Positions 47,290 to 59,780 of a stretch of DNA of 64,000 nucleotides are shown in pieces; position 1 is the stretch's first letter, and every line of letters begins with the position of its first letter. The DNA is from Prostheceraeus crozeri. Lineage: Eukaryota; Platyhelminthes; Polycladida; Euryleptidae. The DNA is taken from contig CAJQUW010005234.1 in the NCBI GenBank assembly GCA_907163375.1, positions 284,501 through 348,500 of the forward strand, written 5' to 3'. The notes under the pieces are model-generated. The model had not been told where the DNA came from and did no database searches. It saw nothing but the letters and a program-made list of their open reading frames with translations. A program made the translations under genes and the position numbers.

Positions 47290-48705
47290 ACCGCAACGTG
47301 ATTGAAATATCGCTAAAATGTGATGTGGGATGATGTGAAGTCTTCTCTGATTAAGTCTATAATCATAATGTTTGACATGGAATGCCTTCGAGTCATAGAG
47401 TAGGGATATATAGGCCTAGGTAGCGTGTCGACTCAAAAAAGTATCTGTTTACAGTGAAAAATTTTATATGAAAAGATTCAGCTTTTTCTGGAGATAACGT
47501 TCCCGTGGTCCAAAAAATTGTTTGAGCACTTTTGAAATAAGTCAAAATTTGCCAATTTATATACTACCGAGATGACTCTCCTAAATAAGTAGTATGAAAC
47601 AAGTTGGATATCAAATGGAATGAATGTTTGCTAATAAGCATCATAACTAAGCGGAAATCAAGCTGATTATCAAAGGAATTTCATGATCCGTATTATGATG
47701 AAAGTCTTCATGAAAAAGTCACGATATTATTCGTGCTTTCTTGGCTGGAACTTCATGTTTTTAATTCTATTTTCACCTGCATGATTGATTGTATGATTCA
47801 CTAAATTCATATTTCATTTCTTGAATCAGAAAAGTAATGTGGACCCATTTGCATCTTTCAAAGTTAAATGAAATCATTGTCTTTAACTATGTGGTTTTGC
47901 TGTATATGCAGGTTGTCTGTGATATGATAACGCTCAAGAAAATACTCTTGAGGTTGAGCATGAAAGTAATAGGAACCCATCGAATTGCATAATTTAGCAA
48001 ACATAAAATCTCCAAGGCTGTCATGAGAATCTGTAGAATGCCGTCATTCTTTCTGCATTACAATCATGATCACTCAATTCCTTTGTAATTTCTGCAAAAC
48101 TGCAAATATTTGCATATCTCAAATTTGGTGACAATACCACCTGTATCTCCCTTGAGTTCATTTAATAAAATTGAAAGTGTATACACATTGGAGATTTAAT
48201 AAATGCGGAGTTCCCACTCTACCTAATATACCTACTCTATGCTTCGAGTCATTTTTTATATTGTTCGTGCACCTTTGTCGAAGAAGCTAAACCCTCTCAG
48301 AATTAGCAAACCTCCTAACATTGGAAAACACAGCATTTCGGCTAATTGTAGCCACATTTAACCACATCCTCGCGTACATCGCCGATCAAATATTATCATA
48401 ATAACATAAACGCATAATAGAACATGATGAGAAAACACTCTTTCCTAAAATTATATCTCTAGAATTAGTGCTCTTCACGTAATCAGGCGATACATAGAAA
48501 ATCTCATTTTCAATGTGAGCTTCAGTTTGGCTCCTATTGGATCTACATGTATTTTTCTTTGATCCTGTCAGACAAAAAGAGGAACCGTGTAGAGATCGGC
48601 AGACGTGCAGAGTCGTAGTATAGGTTCTGTGAAAGTCTCATTTTCGGCCTAGTTCCTGCAGAAACTCGCTCTGGCTGCCAGACTTAGCTAGCTGATTGAA
48701 TGCAG
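47290..48705 (+). mobile_element. MITE-P partial copy, split by a CATAGAG element
   Basis: Sequence before 47394 and after 48250 matches consecutive parts of the interior and right end of the 715-bp MITE at 57067 (for example GAAGCTAAAC, GCATACATCG-like words, then AAAGTCTCATTTTCGGCCT and GCAGAAACTCGCT). The left end is missing or unrecognisable. Confidence 0.75.
47394..48241 (+). mobile_element. CATAGAG TIR element, copy B (848 bp, 8-bp TSD)
   Basis: The ends CATAGAGTAGGGATATA and ATACCTACTCTATG lie between exact octamers CTTCGAGT. It is alignable throughout with copy A at 14888 in the same orientation. Non-autonomous. Confidence 0.93.
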
Positions 48706-48710
48706 GATAG

Positions 48711-51700
48711 GATTTGTCATGATGACAAATTATGAGTGTTATTAGGCACTATGTTATCAGCTACATTGGCATTGATTTGCAGTTTTCCAGTTCGTCAAGA
48801 TCACCGCTTCTCATGAATCAAGGATACACTCGCTTTTTTCCATAATCTGGAATGATGCCTGGAAAATCCCTGAATATATTCTTTAAAGATGGCTACAGCT
48901 CTTGAGAGCTCAGTCTGAGGAACGTTCGAGGTAAGTTATGAAGTCCTGTTGCTTGTTGGACGATAAATCGCTTATTATCCATTCAGCTTCAATATTTGTA
49001 ATTTCTGGAAAGTGTTGGATAGAATTTAGAAACGTAGAAATGTAGTTTGGTAATATTTTCACATGTACATTCAATCGGAAGTTGATTCTTGAGCAATTCA
49101 TAGGCAGTCGCTGTCGAACATTTTTCAGCTTATGAACTGTGCTAATTATGCCCACCGCACAGTGATTGAAAGCTTGGGATTAAATCATAATTATTTTCAT
49201 CATGCTTTAGGAAAATATCTTATCGAAAGTCAGTAAGTCAATAGACGCTTGTTCCCAATTTCGTAGGAAAGCATGCAGGAAAAATATGAACAATGTAGGC
49301 CGGACAGCACTAAGCAGATTTCATTTTTTATTTATTTTAATCAGTACGTGACATACAGCAATGCCAATTAAATGCCACGGCAATTACATGTTTACAAATA
49401 CACAGAATGAATAAATATAACGAAAGATATGTAAGTGAATTATAAAATAGCTTTAGAAATGCAATGCTTTGAGGTGTGCGGGTTGAAAAAGTCAACTGTT
49501 TTCAAGTCATCATCTTTCATAAGAGTTCTTCTGCCGAACTACCAAATGACAAAGGTTTACCGTTGTAAGCACTTTGTTGTAGTCCGTTTAACGGGTATCC
49601 AAAATTGAATAGCAGATACAAGATAGCAACAGTTCACATGACCATGTAGGATCTTGTGAAACAAGGTCAAGTCAGAAATTGTCCGTCTCTTGTACAAGGT
49701 ATCCAGATGAAGGTGGTTACAAAGGGCAACCTTACGATGCAGACCCCATTATGAAGCATCACACAAAATTTAAGAGCACGGTCAATTTCAATTAGAAAAG
49801 TTTGATCAGCAAGGAGATTAGAATGATCAAAAGACAAATTTTGTTTCTGATAGTTCTTAAAGGTCTTGAGGCAAAACACAGCTCGTGTTCCCTAAACTGT
49901 CGCAGATCCCTAGCTTTTCAAGGAATTTATCAACAGACTTGAGTTTACTGATTCGGTGTATTTGTCATGGCAATTGATGTGAAATTACAATATACATTAG
50001 GTCTAGCACTGCAGTTTAGCTCAAACTAGCGTCTGTAGCTTAGAGATGGTCCTATAGTTACAGATCGACATTTCCGCAGTTATAAGGATCAATTCTCACC
50101 AAACAATTTGTGGAATGTCGATTCATTTTTCCGATATGAGACAATTCTCTCGTGATGCGTGGAAATACTCGTATGCTTGTAATTTTCTGAATCAAAATGA
50201 AGTCATCTTCTATTGATAGTTCACGGACACAAAATATGATTGCTTAAACACGTTTATACAGAGTGTGTCATTCTGTGATCACGGAGAAATTTTGTATCAA
50301 CAAATCTGCATACATAGCAACCTTACAACATAAATCATTTATTTTAGAATCTAGAAAATGCAGAAAGTTTTGCGGAGACATTGTATCAAAAAGAGGCTAC
50401 TTTTGAACTTCATATTACAGAGAAATGCATTTGTCCTCAGAAATAAAATTGTTGCTGCTGTTTTCAGTTGCTGCTTAATATAGAATACGAATGCATGATT
50501 GTTTCGAATATTTGTATCAAATGTTACAGCATTGTTCTTCATAACTGAAGGAAGTAATTATATCATGAACCATTGCCTCGCAGTTTTTGCTGAACTAGAT
50601 CAACAATTATTCAAGCCTGATATGACTTGAGCATCATAAATCTGCACTTACTGACATTTTGGCAAATAGGTTCTTAGGTTCTAATGGCGCACAGGGTTAC
50701 AATCCTGATGATATAGGAAAAATGGTCATTCTATGTCAAATATTTCTTCCAGGTAACACCAAGAATCGGCATGGATTCAACCGTATGTAAATCTTCACGC
50801 ATTGGCATTAGAGATTTGGATTTGCCGACTACTTTCAACAGGACAAGCGTGCTCTATTACTAATTCATAAGGTCGATTCCAAGGCTAGTTCGGCAAAGTT
50901 GCGACTGGTTATCAGTTTTGACTATTTTTCATTTATAGCAGCAGGCATATGCTGAAGGCACACAAGGGTAGTATGGCACTTGTAAGCACGTATATATTAA
51001 CAACAGATAATGACGAGAGGACATCAGACATGCAGTATATACTGGAAAATAAGTGAATTAGTTATAAAAATCTAACCATTTCGCTATTTGCGTTGTCCTA
51101 TTTATGAACTTATATACATAGAAGACATAGTAATCATAATCTGAATTGATATGGATGCTTCGCACTAACTTCTGAATTGATTTGCATATACGATTTAAAG
51201 CCTCGTAGGCCTTGAAATTTGAAATCCTTAAGCAACTCCTCCTTACTTAATTAGTTCCGTGAGTAGGCGTGCCACCGCCTGATGTCCAGAGGTAGATGTC
51301 TCCATTCTAAGGTCGGGTGTGCTCATAGGGCAATCCGGTCAAGCAAATTAAACTCGATTGTGCATCAGCACAGGATGTCAAGAATAAGAGAGAGAAAATT
51401 TAAGAATATTGCAAAATCGGTGGACCTACCCGATCATGCTTGCAAAACTCCAGGCCCGAGCTCATGGATGGCCATGCTTGTCCCCACACTTGTCGCGAAG
51501 GCGACACACTTTTCTCAGGCAATATCTTGCATCGCACACCAAATAACCTTTCCAGCAGAAAGTTTGTATTCTCTTTCATTCCTCAATACATGTGCATCAG
51601 AGGTGTCTGCTGCAGTCATGCATTATAAGGAAAGTAATGAAAGCATAAAGCTCTATTAGAGATTGATGAATGTCCGTAGTTGAGGTTACATTGTAATCGA

Positions 51701-53426
51701 TTTTGTTAGTGTCACCTATAGCTGTTTTATTGTATACTTTGTAGTTTGTTGGTGCACAAACTATTGATGCGCACGTATATTTGCGCATGTAGTTGCTATG
51801 GCAACACGCAATCTTACGTCTCATTTCAGTGAAACCCTCTTATTCCTACACGCTCTTTGTGCGGAAGTCAAGTGACAAACATGCGCCACCTCGTGTTTGG
51901 TGGTTTTTCCCTGTTATGTTTCTGCTTTGATATCTGCTGATTTTAGCAACTTTGCACTGATAAATTTCGAACCGAAGCAGGCTGATGTATTCTACACGCT
52001 TCAGACAATTCCATTACTTGATTGCAAGGACTGTGCTTTGAAGTGCCGATTAATATCATACGGTGTCAGTCTTTATCAAATTAACTGCAGCATTATCCTT
52101 TCAAATGCACGAGAAAGTAAAAAAGAAGTATCACTAGGGATTTGATGATAGTGGTTGTGGCATAATTCCATAATTCGAGGATGATGGTAAAATTCGTTAT
52201 AAATATTAGTCGAATATAAATCACTAGGAGCGATTTAATTAATTTATTTTCGATCTTTAGAATTCTCATATTTACATGAATTATCTATATTAAGCCTAAT
52301 TTACATACCTATTAGATGAAGTTCATAATACGGGGTTAATGACAATGTAAGCCAAATTGGCATTTCGTGAGTGTTTAAGTTTGATCATGTTTGTTTGCTT
52401 GTAGTTTTTTCTGATGAGCTTCGAGTGCATCCTACATTTTTCCCTAACTTTATAGATAAAAAATCTTTTAATTTCATTTAACTGCTCGGAAAATCGAAGG
52501 TCAGAATAATTGTTGTACTGAAATATTAGAGCTGGACGATATTTGCTTACATTGGATACTAACAGTAGAATCTCGATGTAATCAGATCATCATCTATTTT
52601 TCTATCGAATGTAAGCTGAGTTTCCAATAAGAGACAAAATCAAGCAACCATGAATTCATTCGCTGAAGTATTGAACGATTATATCGATGCCTTCAATATC
52701 TTGAAATCTTCCTATCCTGAAACTGAAATATTTGACTGTGATATTTTTTGAAAATGGTATATTATGTGATATATCATGTGATATCATGTATATGTGTATC
52801 ATCCCTATTAGACATTTTTTGTCTATCTCCTGATGGCCTTTAATAAAACGGAATTTCATGCCAAAAGTCAGAGGCAAAAGTCAAACAATAATTTGTGGTT
52901 GTGTTATTCAAGTGATAGAAGCGTTTGTAAAATTGGGCTTCAATTTGATTAAGTTCAGAAAGTTTGTTGTGGAAGCAAAATTCTCCGCCGCATTTCTTTT
53001 TTGACATTGATAACATGTCAAGTGTATTCTTTACAACTAGCCCATTCACATGGCCAAATTCTTTCATTTTTTAGCAGTCAAGGATGTGATCTATTTCCTT
53101 ATTTAAATGCTCCATATGCTTTTTAGTGCTATGTGAAAGCCAGAAACCTCAATATTCATGCGGTACTCTTTACGGTACTATTTCGATTCGTCTATTATCG
53201 CGATTTTATGATTAATTACCATCAATTTTCGCATTATATTATCATTAAGGTTTCCTGTCTCTTAACTTCAAATAGAAAAGAGAACATTTAGGAAATCATT
53301 TCTCATTTTCGATGCAAACTACTCGCATTGTTGCGAATTATTAGAAAAACAACCGAAAATCTCAAAAAACAAATCATGACCATCAAAACAATTCAACGGC
53401 ATTTTAATGCATCCATCTTATGTAGG
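48711..53426. other. 4.7 kb with no recognisable gene or element
   Basis: The longest stretch here without an identified transposon. Frames such as 51282-51659 (125 codons) carry no known motif. GTGATATATCATGTGATATCA near 52767 is a short imperfect palindrome. If host exons exist in the window, this is a likely place, but I cannot support any. Confidence 0.4.
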
Positions 53427-53428
53427 TG

Positions 53429-53483
<55 letters not shown>

Positions 53484-53484
53484 G
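53427..53484 (+). repeat. (CA)n(TA)n microsatellite
   Basis: A CA tract running into a short TA tract. Confidence 0.97.
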
Positions 53485-53568
53485 ACATTTACTTCGTTCA
53501 CCTGATGAAGTCTTAGACGAAAATTCGTGAATAAACAATTTATCTTGAGACTACGTTGAATTTTTTTA

Positions 53569-53571
<3 letters not shown>

Positions 53572-53617
<46 letters not shown>
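53572..53617 (+). repeat. (TA)n microsatellite
   Basis: A pure TA run that ends exactly where the next transposon begins; a TA-targeting element inserted into it. Confidence 0.97.
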
Positions 53618-53620
<3 letters not shown>

Positions 53621-55637
53621 GTTTTCCCGGACAAATTCATTTCTACGTCATCCAACTTCAAGATACAGCATGCAGCTTCAATCAACGTCAAGCTACTTCA
53701 AAGAAGCGTCACAGATTTCTATGTTAGATCAAACAAGTTCGAGATACGCCACAAAACTTCGTGATAGCGCTCGCATGTTCGTGAAAAGCAAAGCAGGTTC
53801 AATTGTTAATCAATCAATTTCAATTATCAATAAATTCTATCACTTTTTGATAATCTGACATTGATAGCGTAAAATATGTTCATGGAAACGATCGAGATCA
53901 AACAATGAACCAATTTCAGCCTATTATTTGCATAAATCATAGAACTACATGTATATAAGTTTGTGAAGCTATTACACTGTATCTGAATCCTGTGTGACTA
54001 GCCTACGTTGTAGCCTGACAACTGACATTATACCAATCATGAGCAGCACAGACGACACATGGAGTGATGACACCACGAGTACTTCTCGGAGTTTGTCCCA
54101 CTCTCGTGGACCGAGGCCAGGTGTACCTCGTGGGCGTTACTCGAAGATCAGCATTGATTTAAAGCAGCGACTTGTTGAAGCTCACGAAAATGGAGCTGAT
54201 TGGAAGGCTGCCGCTGAAACACTCAACATAAAAGAGAGCACTGCAAGATCAATCATCCTAAGATATGAGGAAGAAGGATGCGTGGAGGATGTGAGAGGAG
54301 GAAGAAGGGAGAGAAGCATAAAAGTGACAGACGCCGTTATTGATCGCTGTGTGCGAATGATTGAAGAGAAGCCGGACCTGACCTTGAAGGCAATGAAGGA
54401 GGCGCTGGCATCAGGAGATTCACCCATACTGACCTCAGAGTCCTCCATTGCCAGAGCACTAGATGGCCGTTTGATATCCACCAAAAAGTTACAGGTATGT
54501 AGTAAAAAATATCACGCAAAATATCATTCAATGCACATTACATCAACATTTTCTCTCTTCTTTATTACAGGACTGCCCAAGTGTACGAAATTCCGATCGC
54601 GTGAAGCTGCTAAGAAAGGAGTTCGCTAGGTGGTACATGGAGGAATCCGATCGAACCCTTGTGTACGTGGACGAGACCTGTTTCAACCTCTTCACAAGGA
54701 GAACAAGGGGCAGATCTCAAGTGGGTCGACCAGCTGTCCGACAGCTTCAATTCACACGTGGTCGGAATCTCAATCTGTGTTTGGCAGTTGCTGCGGATGT
54801 TGGCATTGTCTATTACGAAATTCGTCGAGGCACCAACACAAAAAAAAGATTTCCGTAACTACATGGATAATTTGGATCGAGTGCTGGAATCACAAGCGGT
54901 GGAGAATTGTTTCGTGATCATGGACAACGCCCCCATCCACATCGACGCTTCCTCTTCCGTAGCAAACGTGCGGAAAATACCACCATACTCTCCGTTTCTC
55001 AATCCAATTGAAAACTGCTTTTCCACCATTAAGTTGCGGTTGAGAGAGAAGCTGCGCGAGGCAGCAACAGTGCGAAGGATTGCAGATGTTCCAACTCACA
55101 CCTCTGTTTCAGAGCACCGCATTTCTGTTCTACAAGGCATTGTGGAAGAAATCCTACAAGACCAAACAATTTCTGGTGTGAAGGTAGCACGCATGCAGAA
55201 TCACATTATTACTTACTTGGACAGGTGCCTAAATTGTCGCGACATTGTTGTTTGATTATGAAAATAGTGCTCCTTTTCTGACTCTGTGTTCTGAATGCGA
55301 ATTTCATGGGTTTTCATTGTACGAATTTAGTGGGTTTTCATTGATATCTTATATTTCTATACATAAATCTAAACACCTTACCCTTTGAAATTGGAAATGA
55401 AAGGGGCTTCCGTTCCTAAATCATAAATATTATTTCTGCACATGAATCTGCATACCCTATTTTTGAAATTGGTTGCACTATCTTGAACTTGAATACTTTA
55501 ACACGAACCTGCTTTCATTAAAATTGAAGCTTAAGTGACGTATAATTGAAATAGGTTCAACTATCTATGGTCTTTGAAATTGCTTGACGTATCTTGAACT
55601 TGTATGCATTATGAGTGAACTAGCTCGGGAAAACCTG
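53618..55637 (+). mobile_element. 2.0-kb Tc1/mariner-group transposon with spliced transposase
   Basis: The ends CAGGTTTTCCCGGAC and CTCGGGAAAACCTG are inverted and flanked by TA. Inside each end, words like AACTTCAAGATAC and CTTCAAAG recur in inverted orientation (53655-53800; 55470-55600), suggesting multiple transposase sites as in the 20.6-kb element. The interior holds one gene with an intron. Confidence 0.9.
54039..55255 (+). pseudogene. Transposase with one intron, single frameshift
   Basis: Exon 1 (from ATG at 54039) encodes YSKISIDLKQRLVEAHENGA, AAAETLNIKESTARSIILRY and GCVEDVRGGRRERS, a paired-type helix-turn-helix with a GGRR hook, then a second DNA-binding stretch. An intron at 54495-54570 (CAG|GTATGT ... 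TTTATTACAG) splices in phase 0 to exon 2: DCPSVRNSDRVKLLRKEFAR, VYVDETCFNLFTRRTRGRS (Asp), LAVAADVGIVYYEIRRGTN, FVIMDNAPIH (Asp), PPYSPFLNPIENCFS (Glu). An extra A in an eight-A run near 54845 shifts the frame after GTNTKK; otherwise the gene is open to 55255. The spacing between the last Asp and Glu is 28 residues, shorter than the usual 34. Confidence 0.88.
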
Positions 55638-55739
55638 TATATATAGTGGTCGCATGGTAATGTCCTGCAATTAATAAAGGAAGAAATGCAAGTCTTCATT
55701 TTTCGAAACCAAGCGGGTGACATAGGCCTGCGTGTGGTT

Positions 55740-56830
55740 GTATGGCATCAATGTGTCTCTGCTAGGCCCTCTAAGTGCATCATTCATTCGTCATGATTAA
55801 GTGTCAATAGATTAGGACGAAGTTCTTCCAATGATCGTTTCATGGCGGCCTTGTAGACACTACAGAATTAGGCCTCAGCCACACTGAAAGCAAAGCAAAC
55901 ACGAGCGTTCCGAGCAAACGTATCTCCGCAAGCTATCAAGCGCTCTTCTTATGTTTGGCTAGAAAGGAAACATTGGAACATGTAACGTTAATGAAATGCA
56001 CAGTCTGCTGACATAATGCCATAGCAATCGAACAATGAGCAGCCAGTTCAACATTAAACACGCCAAATTGTGCGAGGTTTCAGTGATTGTTATCAACCGG
56101 ATCACACAGCAAAGATACACAGTCGATGCCATGTTCTACAGAGAAGTTTGTGAACGTTTTTTCATGCGCCTGCTAACTTTTTTCAAAATGATCGGAAGGC
56201 CCAACAGTATAGAGAAAACTTTTGCGCAATGATCGGAATTCATCGAATTTGAAGGAGTCGCGGAGATCGGAGCATCTTGAAGGAATTCACAGCAATCTGC
56301 AAGCGGCGCATGACTCTTTTTCCCATCCCTGCAATGTATTGAAATTTCTATTTTTTAATTCAACGATATTGCGATGACGACATGCAATTCCTGCATGTGC
56401 CATCGTTTTGGATCAGTTTGCACTTCTAGCAAAGTGATGCGCTTAACCAGTGGCAGTGTAATTCTGTAGTAGACGCTGATCGCATTTTCAACGATATTTA
56501 CCATAGGTGAGTAAAGTGGTAGGTAGCATTTTGAATACCTACGAATGAGCACAAACGGATTCAGCGGGAGCCTTGGTTGTCAAAAATCAACGCTGCATTA
56601 TTAGCAATCAGCAAAGCTGTTACAAAAATTCGATGAATTTGTCCCTAATCATTTCTCCTTCCATTATCTCATGATGCATCAACCCGCGTACATTAAAGAT
56701 GGTGAAACAGATAGCGAAATTTTTCCCTTTGGCGAGTTTGGGTACAATATAAATTTATACCAGTTTCGTCGATACCAACTCCTCCCCCTGAATCAGAGAT
56801 GATACAGTATTTGGGTCTAGGCCTTTTTGT
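55740..56830 (-). pseudogene. DDE transposase remnant split by MITE-A
   Basis: Minus-strand frames right of the MITE give VGIDETGINLYCTQTR (first Asp), NVRGLMHHEIMEGEMIRDKF, then YLPLYSPMVNIVENAISV (Glu). Left of the MITE the text resumes with YKAAMKRSLEELRP. It resembles the transposase at 54 kb in its DET and ENxxS motifs but is a separate, older copy with several stops. The second Asp region is corrupted. Confidence 0.75.
55861..56468 (+). mobile_element. MITE-A copy 4 (608 bp, variant)
   Basis: The ends TACAGAATTAG and ATTCTGTA, with flanking GTAGACAC/GTAGACGC (7 of 8). It carries about 80 bases near the left end (55866-55948) absent from the other copies. It interrupts the transposase remnant between NAISV and YKAAM. 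Confidence 0.85.
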
Positions 56831-57066
56831 GTCTGGAATCCAACAATTTTATCGTTCACTGTTGGGTCTAGAGTCTGAAGAAATAACAGCATTTGCAAAC
56901 ACATAGCAACAATACTTTTGATTTGTAAATATTTATTTATTTACTGAACATTCCTGTATTTAGTGTAAATAATAATTAGTTTCTCATCCAGTGCAGCTAT
57001 CATTGTCATCGTTGCTGCAATATGTTGATATACATGTCTTCAATTTTTATTTGTGTCTATTTAGTA

Positions 57067-57781
57067 GTCCGCAACCAGCACGAGTTTCTGCAGGGAACAA
57101 GGTCGAAAATGAGACTTTCATAGAATGATGTACATCCTTAGCATACTACGAATCTGCGCGTCTGCTGAGTTCTAGCTCGCTCCTCTTGTTGCCAGACACG
57201 ATCAAAGAAGGACATATGTTAATCCTGTGGGACTCAGATTGCAGTTTTTGGTTAAAATGAAATCTCCAATGTTTTCTCTAATCAACAGAAAAGTATTAAG
57301 TCTAGAGCCACAAATTTTAAGATGAAATGTCTTTAAGTCCATTTTTATCATGTTCTGGAACATTTGTCTATGAAGCTAAACAAAGTCAGATTTGACAAGT
57401 CTTCTAATATCGACAAATACAAGTATTTTGAGCAATTTTGTCCACATTTAGCCACATTTTCGCATACATCGACGATCAGAAAAATGACAGTGCAACACAC
57501 GCATGATAGGAATTGACCTGAAGACATATCATGCCAAAAAATTGCATGGCTCTTGAGTATTTTTACCGTAATAAGAGGAAACATAGAAAATTTCATTTTA
57601 ACCAAAGCCTTAGTCTGTTTCCCATTGGATTAACAATTCATTGATAGTGTCTGACAATGAGAGGAACTAACTATAACTCAGCAAACGCGCAGATTCACGT
57701 TTTCCATAAGGTGTACATCATTCTATGAAAAGTCTCATTTTCGGTCTCGTTCCCTGCAGAAACTCGTTCAAGTTACCGGAC
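57067..57781. mobile_element. MITE-P, complete copy (715 bp)
   Basis: About 140 bases at each end are inverted copies, including GAGTTTCTGCAGGGAAC and GAAAATGAGACTTTTCATAG-like words; the extreme ends GTCCG and CGGAC are next to TA. It is non-coding. Relatives or pieces occur at 23.9, 26.1 and 47.3-48.7 kb. Confidence 0.85.
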
Positions 57782-58494
57782 TATAGGTACAGTTTCATAA
57801 TGTTCAGCATTTTCTGCAGTTTGCTAATCACATTCAGTTTGCATGCATCTGACGACGGTTTCGGTCGAACATATGTGCTACCTATCAAAAGGGAAATATC
57901 TGAGTTCCGCAATAAAATTTCTTTCTTATACGCGTATGAATAACTATAAAATAATAACTTGCTGGCTAGCATCATCAATAACTTGTATGCAGTAGTGCGG
58001 ATGTCAATTTAAGAGTTACCGGGCCAACTCGACATGATCTTCGCCACGTTCATGTGCAACAATTGGCCTTTATTTGTCTCCTCATCGCTTATACGTCTCT
58101 GAGTTGCCATAACCTTATTTGAAATGACCATGTGGCACTTGGTCTAGAATTTCTATGGATGAGACGACAGATTCCCCGTTATTGAGATGAAATCACTTCA
58201 GATTTTGTTTTCATTTTGTTTTTGAATTGGCAAATTGTTCTTGAAATGGAAGTATTTCAGCACATTTCGGCAATTCTGCAGTGTTAATGTCATGATTAAC
58301 TCCAAATGTTTAGGTTGCAAATGTGAATGGCATTCCGCACTTTAGTGATCAATACTAAACATGAAACGGATGATCGTCTTTTTGATCGGTCAAGCCTATA
58401 AATGCATGAGGCCCTCTTTCATAAAAGTTTCATCAGTTATCAGGTGTTAGACATCATTTGACAGTATGTTAATTTCATAAGCGACGGTTAAAAG

Positions 58495-58750
58495 CATAGA
58501 AATTGACAACAATAAAACCTCTAGAATGGAAATTAAGCTACATGCAATGCACAATAGTGGCACATAAATCGCGCGCATTTTCACTTAGATGCACCTGCCA
58601 ACGTCTGTATCATTGGGTTAGAATCAGTCACATGAGTAAATCGAAGCTTTTAATTGGTTCTTCATGCCCCAACTTAGTTCCCCCGGATGTGCCGCGACCT
58701 TGAGTCAATTTCCATTCTAGCGAACTTCAGATAAACAGTTTATTTCTATG
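58495..58750 (+). mobile_element. MITE-C copy 2 (256 bp, 8-bp TSD)
   Basis: CATAGAAATTGACAAC at the left end, TTATTTCTATG at the right, exact duplication GTTAAAAG. It is nearly identical in length and sequence to the copy inside the Harbinger element. Confidence 0.93.
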
Positions 58751-59378
58751 GTTAAAAGCAACCGATGGTGAAACGCTTATCATCAGTCATGCGTCTTGAC
58801 CGAACTTTCTTCTGATCATATGGAATCGTTGCTACTTGCTGTACGCTATCATAAAAAAAGATTTTGTGACATGGTGACTATAATGCTGGTAGTTATTTGC
58901 ACACTTTGTGCATGATTGCTTCTGTATCGTTAGATATCTTAACGAGTTATGCCCGAGACCGTAAGGTGAGGGCCACTTAAATCTAGTGAGTTCAAATGTT
59001 GATTGAGCAAACTCATGCACATGTTGCGCAGAGAATTTCATTTGGCGACGTGCGATGATGATCAAGGACAGATTGTGACTGATATGTCTCTGGTCTATGA
59101 TTATCAAGAGTTTTGAATAGAAATTTAGCTTGATCAATCCTGTAAATATCTATTCATAGATCAAATCATAGTCTATGATCAAATCCACACCTGATCCATG
59201 GACGTCAAGATATCTATAATCGTATCATAGTTATTTAGAAGTCCATGCCTGGGCGATGTAGAAAGAAAGTACGATTGATAGCGAAACAACGATGAATTAT
59301 TCAATTGTAAAAGGTTTACTATTAATCGGACTAACGATCAATCGTCAGTGAGCGTAGAATGAAATCAATCGTTGCGAC

Positions 59379-59634
59379 CATAGAAATTGATAACAATAAA
59401 ACCTCTAGAATGGAAATGAAGCTTCATGCAATACACAATAGTGGCACAAAAATCGCACGCATTTTCACTTAGAGACACTTGTCAACGGCTGTATCATTGG
59501 GTTAGAATCAGTCACATGTGCAATTCTAAGCTTTTCATTGGTGATCCATACCCCAACTTAGTTCCCCCGGATGTGCCGCGACCTTGAGTCAATTTCCATT
59601 CTAGTCAACTTCAGATAAACAATCTATTTCTGTG
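59379..59634 (+). mobile_element. MITE-C copy 3 (256 bp, 8-bp TSD) inside Harbinger
   Basis: CATAGAAATTGATAACAATA at the left end, CTATTTCTGTG at the right, exact duplication GTTGCGAC. It is inside the Harbinger element, so it arrived later. Confidence 0.94.
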
Positions 59635-59780
59635 GTTGCGACGATTGATCTTTAGCTTTACGATTGATCGTACGCTATGCGATCATCGTTTCTATGACAA
59701 CGTCATAGTTTCTAACACTGAAATTGCTTCAATTGAATCACCTAACTTTCTAAGCAGCGTTGAATATCATTGTTCATTTT

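Noticed and set aside
51282-51659. 125-codon frame
   Set aside because: Start is well placed but the sequence lacks recognisable domains and has no supporting context; kept only as unassigned.
53427-53617. CA/TA tracts as a CRISPR-like or satellite array
   Set aside because: Simple dinucleotide runs without spacers.
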